From UBA8231 sp036011085 (GTDB lineage: Bacteria; Latescibacterota; UBA2968; UBA8231): a stretch of DNA of 64,000 nt. The stretch covers positions 51,435 through 115,434 of the forward strand of contig DASCMS010000057.1 of NCBI GenBank assembly GCA_036011085.1. Direction: 5' to 3'. The notes beneath the pieces are model-generated. The model made no database searches, was not told the DNA's origin, and saw nothing but the letters and a program-made list of their open reading frames with translations. Below, piece by piece: positions 44,311 through 52,933 of the stretch; position 1 is the stretch's first letter; each line of letters starts with the position of its first letter. The translations under genes were made by a program, and so were the position numbers.

Positions 44311-45764
44311 GCTTTCGCCCCCGTGCGCACCGGCAACAGGATCGTCACCTCCGTCCCGTCTCCCGGTTTGCTGTCGATGTGCAGATCTCCCTCGTGCTCC
44401 TGGAGGATACGGTAGGCCATGGCGAGCCCCGATCCCAGCTTCACCCGTGACGTGCTGTTGCTGAAATTCAGGTCGAAGACGTTCTCGAGCTGCTCGGGCG
44501 ACATACCGCTCCCCGAGTCCTGGATTCGCACAGCGATTCGTCCATCCTCGAGGCGCGTGCGGATGGTGATCTCCCCTGCCGCCTCGATGGCCTGCACGGC
44601 GTTTCTCAGAACATTCATGAAGACCTGATTGACCTGCGCCGCCGAGCAGAAGGTCGGGGGGATATGCCCGTATTCACGACGGACGGTAATACGTGTACCC
44701 AGCAGATGGCTCAACAGCTGCAGCGTGCTGTCGAGGCCCTCGTGCAGATCGGCCACCTGCAACTCGGCCTCGTCCAGACGGCCGAAATTGCGCAAGCTCT
44801 CCACCAGACGCGACACACGGTCCTCGGCCTCGCCGATGACACGCAGGTTCTGCTGCAGGATACCGAGGGTCCGCACCGCCTCTGGCCCGGACTCCGCATC
44901 GGCCGCGCCCAGCGTCACTTCGAGCCGACGGACACAACGCCTTGCGACATCGGCGGCGGCCCGCACGGCGCCCATGGGGTTGTTGATTTCGTGGGCGAAG
45001 CCGGCCACCATGGTGCCCAGCGAGGCCATCTTCTCCTGCAGGATCAGCTGTGCCTGCGCCTCCTGCAACTGTCGGTGTGATTCGGCCAGCTCCTGGTAGG
45101 CCCGTTCCAGCTCCTGTCCCCGCTTCAGCTCGATATTCTTGCGCTCATTCTCCGCCTGCAGGGCTCGTGTCTCCAGCCGCGCCACTTCCAGATCGCTCTC
45201 GTGCTGGGCGCTCTGTGAAGCCACCCGCTGCCGCTCCTGCTCACGTTCCTGGGCCAGCTTCTGGTTCTGCTTGATCGCCGCGATCATCTGGTTGAAGCTG
45301 GCCATCAGCTGGCCGATCTCGTCCCGCGACGACACCTCGATCTGATAGTCCAGGTCCCCTTCGGCCACCTGCCTCGTGCCCTGGACCAGGCGCAGCAGGG
45401 GGGCGGTGATACGACGGGAGAAGAAGTAGCCCACCGCCACGGCCAGGACCGCCAGGACCAGGTAGAAGAACAGGAACACGCCGATGAACAGCCGGCGCAG
45501 ATCATCCTTGTAGTAGTCGACGGTCTTGAACAGCTGGTTGACAACCATCACCTGTCGGGCCGTATGGGGGAAACCGTCGGGAGTCCGGCGAGCCACCAGA
45601 AGCCCCCCCTGGAGCACGTCTTCGTGGTACACCGGCAGGAACAACGACACGTACCCGGGATCGTTGCCCGACTCCAGTACCCTCGACTCGCCTCGCGCCA
45701 ACAGTTGTGGCAGCCTGTCGGTCATGGCCTCGATGGGGACACCGCCCTCGGTATGCGTCAGCAA
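44307..45764 (-). CDS. Sensor histidine kinase lacking the usual N-terminal membrane anchor
   Basis: 485 residues from the TTG at 45764, chosen because GGAGG lies eight bases upstream. Residues 1-92 look like the distal half of a periplasmic sensor domain (GYVSLFLPVYHEDVLQGGLL), followed by one membrane span (about 93-115), HAMP, a coiled coil (165-240), HisKA with phospho-histidine in VAGFAHEINNP, and HATPase with NVLRNAVQAI and DSGSGM/GSGLAMAY. There is no first membrane span or signal peptide. The frame is the same as pta upstream, separated only by its TGA at 45798. It may be a remnant of a longer gene. Confidence 0.8.
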   Translation of the reverse strand: MLTHTEGGVPIEAMTDRLPQLLARGESRVLESGNDPGYVSLFLPVYHEDVLQGGLLVARRTPDGFPHTARQVMVVNQLFKTVDYYKDDLRRLFIGVFLFFYLVLAVLAVAVGYFFSRRITAPLLRLVQGTRQVAEGDLDYQIEVSSRDEIGQLMASFNQMIAAIKQNQKLAQEREQERQRVASQSAQHESDLEVARLETRALQAENERKNIELKRGQELERAYQELAESHRQLQEAQAQLILQEKMASLGTMVAGFAHEINNPMGAVRAAADVARRCVRRLEVTLGAADAESGPEAVRTLGILQQNLRVIGEAEDRVSRLVESLRNFGRLDEAELQVADLHEGLDSTLQLLSHLLGTRITVRREYGHIPPTFCSAAQVNQVFMNVLRNAVQAIEAAGEITIRTRLEDGRIAVRIQDSGSGMSPEQLENVFDLNFSNSTSRVKLGSGLAMAYRILQEHEGDLHIDSKPGDGTEVTILLPVRTGAKA

Positions 45765-45797
45765 CGAGAAAGCCTCCGGCTCCCCGCCAGCCGGTGA

Positions 45798-46772
45798 TCA
45801 GACCACCGTCTGCAGTGCGGCGATGGCACTGACACCGACGACATCGTCAGCCGAAGCGCCGCGCGACAGATCGTTCACTGGCTGGCGCAGACCCTGCAGG
45901 ATGGGCCCGATGGCCTGGGCCCCGGCCAGGTACTGGGTCAGCTTGTAGGCGATGTTGCCGGCGTCGATATCGGGAAAGACGAGGACATTGGCCGCACCGG
46001 CCAGCGAGGAGTCGGGGCACTTCCTGACGGCCACGCGCGGCGACAGAGCCGCGTCGGCCTGCAGTTCGCCGTCGATGTTCAGGTCGGGTGCCAGCTGTCG
46101 TGCCCGCTCGACGGCGCGGCGCACCTTGTCGACGCGCTCGTGGCTGGCGCTGCCGTGCGTGGAGTACGAGAGCATGGCCACCCTGGGTTCGATCTGCAGC
46201 AGGGCGGCGGCGTTGCGCGCCGTCAGTACGGCGATGCGGGCCAGCTCCTCGGCGTCCGGCTCGACGACGACGGCGGAATCGGCATAGACCAGCACCCTCT
46301 CCGGCGGACCGGGCAGTACCATCAGAAAGAAACTCGAGGCTCGCCGGACCCCCTCGGCAAAACCGACGCAGAGACTGGCCGCGGTGATCACCTGCCCGGT
46401 CGAGTGGCTGGCGCCGGCGACCATGGCGTCGGCCATGCCCTCGGCGACCATCATGGCACCGAAGAACAGCGGTCGGCGCACCAGGCGCAGGGCGATGGCC
46501 TGACTGATGCCATCGCGGCGGTCCGCGTAGGCGGCAGCGAAGGACGCCAGCACGTCAGGGTCGGTGGGATCAACGAACTGCACCCCCTCGAGAGACGTCC
46601 CGCCGCCCCGATCGGCCGCCGCAGCCCGGGTCCCCAGGATCAGCGGCCGGGCGATACCCTCGGCGGCGAGCCGCGCGGCCCCGCCCACGACGGCTTCGTC
46701 CGCCCCTTCCGGCAGGACGATCCGCCGGTTCAGCGGGCGTGCGCGTTCGCAGAAACGCTCAGTCCATCCCAT
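45798..46772 (-). CDS. pta: Phosphate acetyltransferase
   Basis: 324 residues from the ATG at 46772, which has GAGGG six bases upstream; the ATG at 46790 has a poorer context. The fold is shown by RIVLPEGADEAVVGGAARL, MVAGASHSTGQVITAA, MLSYSTHGSA, LSPRVAVRKCPDSSLAGAANVLVFPDIDAGNIAYKLTQ (read in parts) and the end SAIAALQTV. It interconverts acetyl-CoA and acetyl phosphate. Acyl-chain specificity (acetyl versus butyryl) cannot be read by eye. The ackA gene is not here. It is divergent from sufB with 154 bases between. Confidence 0.88.
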   Translation of the reverse strand: MGWTERFCERARPLNRRIVLPEGADEAVVGGAARLAAEGIARPLILGTRAAAADRGGGTSLEGVQFVDPTDPDVLASFAAAYADRRDGISQAIALRLVRRPLFFGAMMVAEGMADAMVAGASHSTGQVITAASLCVGFAEGVRRASSFFLMVLPGPPERVLVYADSAVVVEPDAEELARIAVLTARNAAALLQIEPRVAMLSYSTHGSASHERVDKVRRAVERARQLAPDLNIDGELQADAALSPRVAVRKCPDSSLAGAANVLVFPDIDAGNIAYKLTQYLAGAQAIGPILQGLRQPVNDLSRGASADDVVGVSAIAALQTVV

Positions 46773-46808
46773 TCCATTCCCTCGCACCATACCAGCAATG
46801 ATCCACAA

Positions 46809-46828
46809 TCTTGCGTTTTTCTGCAAGA
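46809..46828. promoter_or_regulatory. Operator-like dyad TCTTGC-N8-GCAAGA
   Basis: Perfect six-base arms TCTTGC (46809-46814) and GCAAGA (46823-46828) separated by eight bases, in the divergent pta/sufB intergenic region. The right arm belongs to a nine-base direct repeat TCTGCAAGA (46820-46828 and 46862-46870, 42 bases apart). Likely a binding site for a dimeric regulator; the Rrf2 gene at 52934 is the nearest candidate (inference). Confidence 0.5.
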
Positions 46829-46833
46829 ATGAT

Positions 46834-46853
46834 AGATTCTCTGTAATGAATCT
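46834..46853. promoter_or_regulatory. Operator-like dyad AGATTC-N8-GAATCT
   Basis: Perfect six-base arms AGATTC (46834-46839) and GAATCT (46848-46853), also with an eight-base spacer. Its centre is 25 bases from the centre of the first dyad. The same spacing with different arm sequence suggests a paired operator region rather than chance. Confidence 0.45.
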
Positions 46854-46926
46854 GGCTTTCCTCTGCAAGATTCCTTCCAGGCAAGACATAACACACGCAT
46901 TTTCAGTGAGATAGGACGATCCACAC

Positions 46927-48423
46927 ATGACCGAATCGGCCAAACCATCCCCCGATCCGGCACTCAGCGACACCGAGGTCCTTGAGCAGTTCGCCCAGCG
47001 GGAATACACCGAGGGCTTCTATACAGATGTAGAGTCCGACTCGGCTCCCCCCGGTCTCGACGAAGGCACCATCGCCTTCATCTCGAAGAAGAAACAGGAG
47101 CCGGAGTGGCTGCTGGCCTGGCGCCTCAAGGCCTATCGCACCTGGCTCGAGATGGAAGACCCGACCCGTCGACCGGCGCCGGAGCGGTGGGCCATGGTCC
47201 ACTATCCGGAGATCGACTTTCAGGCCATCTCCTACTTCTCCGCACCGAAGAAGGTCTCCCTTGAGAGCCTGGACGAGGTCGATCCGGAAATTCTGGCGAC
47301 CTATAACAAGCTGGGGATTCCCCTCGAAGAGCAGAAGATGCTCGCCGGTGTCGCCGTCGACGCCGTCTTCGATTCGGTCTCGGTGGCCACCACCTTCAAG
47401 GACAAGCTCGCCGAGGTGGGGATCATCTTCTGCTCCTTCAGCGAGGCGGTGAAGAATCACCCCGACCTCGTGCAGAAATACCTCGGGTCTGTGGTCCCGG
47501 CCAGCGACAACTACTATGCGGCACTGAATTCGGCGGTCTTCACCGACGGGTCCTTCGTCTATATCCCCGAAGGTGTTCGCTGCCCGATGGAGCTGTCCAC
47601 CTACTTCCGCATCAACGCCGCCAACACCGGACAGTTCGAACGCACCCTCATCGTCGCCGAGAAGGGCAGCTACGTCAGCTACCTCGAAGGCTGCACGGCC
47701 CCCATGCGGGATGAGAACCAGCTGCACGCCGCCGTCGTCGAGCTGGTCGCCCTCGACGATGCCCAGATCAAGTACTCGACCATCCAGAACTGGTACCCGG
47801 GCAACAAAGAGGGTGTCGGCGGCATCTACAACTTCGTCACCAAACGGGGAGCCTGCCGCGGCGCCCGCTCCAAAATCAGCTGGACCCAGGTCGAGACGGG
47901 CTCGGCCGTCACCTGGAAATACCCCAGCTGCATCCTGCAGGGCGACGACAGCGTCGGCGAGTTCTACTCCGTGGCCGTGACCTCGGGCCGACAGCAGGCC
48001 GACACGGGCACCAAGATGATCCACCTCGGCCGCAACACGAAGAGCACCGTCATCTCCAAGGGCATCTCGGCCATGAACGGCCAGAACACCTACCGCGGCG
48101 CCGTGCAGATGCAGAAACGTGCCACGGGGTCGAGGAACTTCACCCAGTGCGACTCCATGCTCATCGGCGACCAGTGCGGGGCCCACACCTTCCCCTACAT
48201 CACCGTGCGCAACCCCTCGAGCACCGTCGAACACGAAGCCAGCACGAGCAAGATCGGCGAAGACCAGATCTTCTACTGCAACCAGCGGGGCCTGAGCACC
48301 GAGGATGCCGTCAGCATGATCGTCAACGGCTTCTGCAAGGAAGTACTGAAAGAACTACCCATGGAGTTCGCCGTGGAAGCGACCAAGCTCCTGGGAATCA
48401 GTCTGGAGGGAAGCGTAGGATGA
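46927..48423 (+). CDS. sufB: SUF scaffold protein SufB
   Basis: 498 residues from the ATG at 46927. Conserved features: EPEWLLAWRLKAYRTWLEM near the start, YFSAPKK, the beta-helix core KYSTIQNWYPGNKEGVGGIYN, TKMIHLGRNTKSTVISKGIS, and CNQRGLSTEDAVSMIVNGFCKEVL with the C-terminal cysteine. SufB with SufC and SufD builds Fe-S clusters using sulfur from SufS. It heads the operon. A charged N-terminal extension is somewhat long. Confidence 0.96.
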   Translation: MTESAKPSPDPALSDTEVLEQFAQREYTEGFYTDVESDSAPPGLDEGTIAFISKKKQEPEWLLAWRLKAYRTWLEMEDPTRRPAPERWAMVHYPEIDFQAISYFSAPKKVSLESLDEVDPEILATYNKLGIPLEEQKMLAGVAVDAVFDSVSVATTFKDKLAEVGIIFCSFSEAVKNHPDLVQKYLGSVVPASDNYYAALNSAVFTDGSFVYIPEGVRCPMELSTYFRINAANTGQFERTLIVAEKGSYVSYLEGCTAPMRDENQLHAAVVELVALDDAQIKYSTIQNWYPGNKEGVGGIYNFVTKRGACRGARSKISWTQVETGSAVTWKYPSCILQGDDSVGEFYSVAVTSGRQQADTGTKMIHLGRNTKSTVISKGISAMNGQNTYRGAVQMQKRATGSRNFTQCDSMLIGDQCGAHTFPYITVRNPSSTVEHEASTSKIGEDQIFYCNQRGLSTEDAVSMIVNGFCKEVLKELPMEFAVEATKLLGISLEGSVG

Positions 48424-48623
48424 ATATCTGTGACCTGCCTCTCGACGAACGCATCAGACTCGTCGAGGACCAGTTCGGGCAGTCAGCCGGACAGGTCGGC
48501 GGGCGCGGGGCCGTAGCGGCCATGACGCCGGCGCAAGACCACCGACGCAGCTTCGGTTCCCTGCGAGACTCGGGCCGTATCGAGGCTCGCTCAGCAACAG
48601 CACACGCGGCAGTCCAGGACTGA
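48420..48623 (+). CDS. Antitoxin-like short ORF, probable relic
   Basis: 67 codons from the ATG at 48420, overlapping the sufB stop by ATGA. The first 19 residues, MNICDLPLDERIRLVEDQF, resemble the start of putative addiction-module antitoxins (TIGR02574-like, usual form LxxLPxxERxxLVEDLWDS). The rest, rich in Arg, Ala and Gly, does not resemble any antitoxin and looks non-native, suggesting a decayed or frameshifted gene. No toxin partner follows. The same stretch is otherwise the sufB-sufC intergenic spacer. Confidence 0.4.
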   Translation: MNICDLPLDERIRLVEDQFGQSAGQVGGRGAVAAMTPAQDHRRSFGSLRDSGRIEARSATAHAAVQD

Positions 48624-48690
48624 CCGCAAAACATCCGGCGTACGGGCCGCGTAGGCCCCGCGCCCGCCGACCGAACCAGGAGAACAACCG

Positions 48691-49467
48691 TTGCTCAAGA
48701 TCACCAACCTGCACGCCACAGTAGAAGACACCGAAATCCTCAAGGGTATCGATCTCGAAGTAGCCCCCGGCGAGATTCATGCGATCATGGGTCCCAACGG
48801 CTCCGGCAAGTCCACCCTCGCCCAGGTGCTGGCCGGCCATGATGCCTTCACCGTCACCGAAGGTTCGGTGTCCTACGAAGGTCAGGACCTGCTCGACATG
48901 ACCCCGGAAGCCCGCGCCCGCGAAGGTGTCTTCCTCGCCTTCCAGTACCCCGTGGAGATCCCGGGCGTCAACACCGCCTACTTTCTGCGCACCGGTCTCA
49001 ACGAGGTCCGCAAGCACCGCGGCGAAGAAGAGGTGGACGCCTACGACTTCCTGAGCCTGATCCGGGAGAAGATGAGTCTCGTCGAGATGGACGAGAGCTT
49101 CCTGAAGCGTTCGGTCAACGAGGGCTTCTCCGGCGGCGAGAAGAAGCGCCACGAGGTCCTGCAGATGGCTGTGCTGGAGCCCCGACTGGCGATCCTCGAC
49201 GAAACCGACTCGGGCCTCGATATCGACGCTCTCCGTGTTGTGGCCAACGGCGTCAACCAGCTGCACACGCCACAGACCAGCGCCATCGTCGTCACCCACT
49301 ATCAGCGGCTGCTCGAGTACATCGTTCCCGATCTTGTCCATGTCCTGATGGATGGGCGCATCGTGCGCTCCGGCGGCAAGGAGCTGGCCCTGCAGCTGGA
49401 GGAGAAGGGCTACGACTGGATTCGCGAGGACGCGACGCACGCCGATCCGGTGGAATCCGCAGGATGA
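48691..49467 (+). CDS. sufC: SUF ATPase SufC
   Basis: 258 residues from the TTG at 48691, supported by AGGAG eight bases upstream. Walker A GPNGSGKST at 34-42, Q-loop AFQYPVEIPGV, signature FSGGEKKRHEVLQM and Walker B LAILDETDSGLDIDAL, all typical. SufC normally has KKRNE in the signature; here histidine replaces asparagine. It hydrolyses ATP in the SufBCD complex. It overlaps sufD by ATGA. Confidence 0.96.
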   Translation: MLKITNLHATVEDTEILKGIDLEVAPGEIHAIMGPNGSGKSTLAQVLAGHDAFTVTEGSVSYEGQDLLDMTPEARAREGVFLAFQYPVEIPGVNTAYFLRTGLNEVRKHRGEEEVDAYDFLSLIREKMSLVEMDESFLKRSVNEGFSGGEKKRHEVLQMAVLEPRLAILDETDSGLDIDALRVVANGVNQLHTPQTSAIVVTHYQRLLEYIVPDLVHVLMDGRIVRSGGKELALQLEEKGYDWIREDATHADPVESAG

Positions 49468-50807
49468 GCGAGACCACTGACACCATCGGCGCCTACGCCG
49501 CCGCCTTCGAACGCTTCGAGACGTCACTGAACGGCGGCGCTGACACCGCCCTGCACGGGAAGCGCCGTGAAGCGATCAGCCGCCTTGTCCAGGACGGCCT
49601 GCCGACGGCCCGCTTCGAAGCCTGGCGCCACACCAATCCGGCCTCCATGACACGGGCGTGCTTCGTACCGGTGGCAGAACCCGGACACCTGACGGCGTCC
49701 TCTATCGAGGCTTTCCTCATCGCGGGCACCAGCGCGGTTCTCGTCTTCGCCGATGGTCGGTTCGTGCCCGAACTCTCCCGCCGCGAGACGCTGCCCGAGG
49801 GCCTGCGAGTCAGCAATCTGGCGACGGTGACCGACGTTGAGGAGCCGGCACTGATGGCCGCTCTGGGAGCGCACACGCTTGGCGAGAACTCCGGTTTTTC
49901 CGCTCTCAACACCGCCTTTATCCACGACGCCGCTGTCATCGCCATCGATTCGGGTTGCACTGTCGATGAACCGGTTCAGATCCTCCACGTACGCACCTCA
50001 CAGCCCGGCCTGACCGCGCCGCGTACCCTGGTCGTGGCAGAAAGCGACAGTCGCGTCAGCATCGTTGAGACCTTCGTCGGCATGGCGTCCGGAGCCGGCT
50101 CGCTGACAGCTTCCGTCGCCGAGATCGTCGTCGGTCGCGCGTCTGTGGTGGAGCACACGCGCATCCACCTGCACGGTGCCGAGGGCCACCACGCCGGTAC
50201 GGTGCACGTTGCCGAAGAGGAGGACGCACGGTACACGGGCCACTCCTTCGGCCTGGCCGGACGGTTCGTGCGCGAGGACGTGCACACGGTACTGAATGGC
50301 GAACGTATCGAATCCACCCTGAACGGTCTGTCCCTGCCCCTTGGCGGCGACCACGTCGACAACTACACCACCATCGAGCACACCGCCGCCAGTTGCCGCA
50401 GCCACGAGCTCTACAAGGGCGTCGTCGGTGGACGGGCACACAGTGTCTTCCGCGGCAAGATTCTCGTACACCAGGCGGCGCAGAAGACCGACGCTTACCA
50501 GTCGAATCAGAATCTGCTGATGTCCGATGATGCCGAGATCGACTCCAAGCCTCAGCTTGAGATCTACGCCGACGATGTCAAGTGCAGCCACGGTTCGACC
50601 ACCGGCCAGCTCGACCCGGACGCACTGTTCTACCTGCGGGCTCGCGGCCTCGGATTGCGGCAGGCCCAACGCGTCCTCACCAGGGCTTTCGCCGGAGAAC
50701 TGGTGGACCGGCTGCATCATGAAGGGCTCCACCAACACGTCGACGCCCTGGTGTCGGACCGTCTCGACGCCGTTCTCGCCGATCCCGACCATGGAGACTC
50801 ACTGTGA
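49464..50807 (+). CDS. sufD: SUF scaffold protein SufD
   Basis: 447 residues. FEAWRHTNPASM at the start, then the beta-helix pattern ending in LVHQAAQKTDAYQSNQNLLM, IDSKPQLEIYADDVKCSHGS and DPDALFYLRARGL are the SufD hallmarks. It pairs with SufB around SufC. Its stop overlaps the sufS start by GTGA. Confidence 0.95.
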   Translation: MSETTDTIGAYAAAFERFETSLNGGADTALHGKRREAISRLVQDGLPTARFEAWRHTNPASMTRACFVPVAEPGHLTASSIEAFLIAGTSAVLVFADGRFVPELSRRETLPEGLRVSNLATVTDVEEPALMAALGAHTLGENSGFSALNTAFIHDAAVIAIDSGCTVDEPVQILHVRTSQPGLTAPRTLVVAESDSRVSIVETFVGMASGAGSLTASVAEIVVGRASVVEHTRIHLHGAEGHHAGTVHVAEEEDARYTGHSFGLAGRFVREDVHTVLNGERIESTLNGLSLPLGGDHVDNYTTIEHTAASCRSHELYKGVVGGRAHSVFRGKILVHQAAQKTDAYQSNQNLLMSDDAEIDSKPQLEIYADDVKCSHGSTTGQLDPDALFYLRARGLGLRQAQRVLTRAFAGELVDRLHHEGLHQHVDALVSDRLDAVLADPDHGDSL

Positions 50808-52075
50808 CTGCGGCACCCACAGCTTTGCGTGACGCCAGCCTGGAAACGCCGGCTCCTCCCTTTGACGTCGATGCCGTTCGCCGCGACTTCCCCATCCTCG
50901 GCCGGGCGGTTCGCGACCGGGCCCTCGTCTACCTCGACAACGCCGCCACGGCGCAGAAGCCGAGATCCGTCATCGAGGCCATGGAGCGGTACTACGAGGA
51001 AGAGAACTCCAACATCCATCGAGGCGTGCACTTCCTCAGCCAGCAGGCCACCTTCGCCTACGAGCGTGCCCGCGGCCGCATCGCCCAGTTTCTCAATGCC
51101 CCGGAGAGTGTGGAGATCGTATTCTGCCGCGGCACGACCGAGGCTGTCAATCTCGTCGCCCACAGTTACGCCCGACCTCGTGTCGGCGCTGGCGACGAGA
51201 TCCTCGTCACCCACATGGAGCACCACTCCAACATCGTCCCGTGGCAGATGCTGTGCGAATCCACGGGGGCAACACTCACGGTGGCGTCCGTCACCGACGA
51301 GGGTGAGCTCGACCTGGCGGATTTCGCCGACAAGCTGTCCCCCCGCACGCGCCTGGTGGCTGTCACCCATGCCTCCAATGTGCTGGGCACCATCAATCCC
51401 ATACGGCGAATCTGCGACCTCGCCCATGAGTTTGATATCCCCGTCCTCGTCGACGGCGCTCAGGGAGCCCCCCACCTCGCCGTGGATGTGCAGGCCCTGG
51501 GATGCGACTTCTACACGTTGTCCGGACACAAGCTGTTCGCCCCCACCGGCATCGGTGCGCTCTGGGGCCGGCGTGAACTGCTCGAAGAGATGGCTCCCTA
51601 CGAGGGGGGCGGTTCGATGATTCAGTCCGTCACCTTCGAGTCCACCACGTTTGCCGAGTTGCCGAACAAGTTTGAGGCGGGCACGCCGAATATCGCCGGT
51701 GCCATCGGTCTGGCCGCCGCCGTCGACTACCTCAACGGCCTCGGCATGGCGCAGATCTCCGCCTACGAAGAGGAGCTGCTCGCCTACGCCACCGATCGCC
51801 TGCTGTCCGTCGACGGTCTGCGCCTGTTCGGCACGGCTCCCGAGAAGGTCGCCGTCCTCGCCTTCGCCCTGGAGGCGGCCCATCCGCACGACATCGGCAC
51901 GATCCTCGACATCGAGGGTGTGGCCCTGCGCACCGGCCACCACTGTGCGCAGCCGCTGATGCAGCGCTACGGCGTGCCGGCCATGGCCCGCGCCTCCTTC
52001 GCGTTCTACAACACGCGCCACGAGGTCGATGTCCTGGTGACGGCCCTGGACAAAGTGAAGCAGGTCCTCGGCTGA
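50804..52075 (+). CDS. sufS: Cysteine desulfurase SufS
   Basis: 423 residues with a GTG start. PLP enzyme of the SufS type: VYLDNAATAQKP, THMEHHSNIVPWQ, the Schiff-base lysine in TLSGHKLFAPTGIG, and the persulfide cysteine in RTGHHCAQPLM. It takes sulfur from cysteine to SufU or SufBCD. Its stop shares one base with the sufU start. Confidence 0.96.
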   Translation: MTAAPTALRDASLETPAPPFDVDAVRRDFPILGRAVRDRALVYLDNAATAQKPRSVIEAMERYYEEENSNIHRGVHFLSQQATFAYERARGRIAQFLNAPESVEIVFCRGTTEAVNLVAHSYARPRVGAGDEILVTHMEHHSNIVPWQMLCESTGATLTVASVTDEGELDLADFADKLSPRTRLVAVTHASNVLGTINPIRRICDLAHEFDIPVLVDGAQGAPHLAVDVQALGCDFYTLSGHKLFAPTGIGALWGRRELLEEMAPYEGGGSMIQSVTFESTTFAELPNKFEAGTPNIAGAIGLAAAVDYLNGLGMAQISAYEEELLAYATDRLLSVDGLRLFGTAPEKVAVLAFALEAAHPHDIGTILDIEGVALRTGHHCAQPLMQRYGVPAMARASFAFYNTRHEVDVLVTALDKVKQVLG

Positions 52076-52533
52076 TGTCCGAACTGCGCGAACTCTACCA
52101 GCAGGTCATCCTGGACCATAACCGCAATCCGCGAAACTTCGGTCCACTGGAGACGGCCAACCGGCATCAGGAGGGGTTCAACCCCCTGTGTGGCGACCAC
52201 CTGCACGTCTATCTGCTGCTCAACGATGACGATGTTATCGAAGACATCCACTTCGATGGTTCGGGCTGTGCCATCTCGAAGGCCTCGGCGTCGCTGATGA
52301 CCCAGTTGCTGAAGGGGAGCACGGCTGACGAGGCGCGCTCCCGGTTCGACAGCTTCCACGAGATGGTCACCGCCGACACCGATGCCCCCGTCGATCTCGA
52401 GGCTGCGGGCAAGCTCGCCGTCTTCGGTGGCGTGCGGGAGTTCCCCATGCGGGTGAAGTGTGCGACCCTGGCATGGCATACGATGAAGTCGGCCCTCGAG
52501 GCTGAGACCGAAGATCCTATCACGACCGAGTGA
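52075..52533 (+). CDS. sufU: SufU-type zinc-dependent sulfurtransferase/scaffold
   Basis: 152 residues, IscU fold. Cysteines are in NPLCGD (39), GSGCAIS (64) and VKCATLAW (about 130), with the aspartate of CGD as the fourth ligand. SufU accepts persulfide from SufS in organisms lacking SufE, which fits the absence of sufE here. Zinc-type SufU carries an insertion between the second and third cysteines (ADTDAPVDLEAAGKLAVFGGV), which is present. Confidence 0.93.
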   Translation: MSELRELYQQVILDHNRNPRNFGPLETANRHQEGFNPLCGDHLHVYLLLNDDDVIEDIHFDGSGCAISKASASLMTQLLKGSTADEARSRFDSFHEMVTADTDAPVDLEAAGKLAVFGGVREFPMRVKCATLAWHTMKSALEAETEDPITTE

Positions 52534-52549
52534 CAAGAAGGAACCCCAA

Positions 52550-52921
52550 ATGGAATCACAGGAACCTCAGGAGCCACAACAGCACCCGGAAGGCAGCATC
52601 GAGGCGAAGATCGTCGACGCCCTCAAGACCTGCTACGATCCGGAAATCCCCGTCGACATCTACGAGATGGGACTGATCTATGCCATCGAGGTGCAGGACG
52701 AGGAAGCAGAGGATGGCGGCCCAGGCAAGAAGGCTCTCCTCACGATGACCCTGACATCCCCTGCCTGTCCCGTCGCCGGATCGCTGCCCGGCGAAGTGCA
52801 GAACAAGGTGCTGGAGCAGGTGGAAGAGCTCACCGACTCCCAGGTGGACATCACCTGGGACCCGCCCTGGAGCATCGACCGCATGTCGGAAGCGGCGAAG
52901 CTCCAACTTGGAATGATGTAG
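52550..52921 (+). CDS. sufT: SufT-type MIP18/DUF59 protein
   Basis: 123 residues. DPEIPVDIYEMGLIY and LTMTLTSPACPVAGSLPGEV (with the conserved cysteine) are the DUF59 hallmarks. In Bacillus- and Staphylococcus-type SUF systems this protein helps maturation under high demand for Fe-S clusters. The start has AAGAAGG upstream; an acidic Gln/Pro leader of about 17 residues precedes the core. Confidence 0.9.
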   Translation: MESQEPQEPQQHPEGSIEAKIVDALKTCYDPEIPVDIYEMGLIYAIEVQDEEAEDGGPGKKALLTMTLTSPACPVAGSLPGEVQNKVLEQVEELTDSQVDITWDPPWSIDRMSEAAKLQLGMM

Positions 52922-52933
52922 GAGAAGTCAGCC

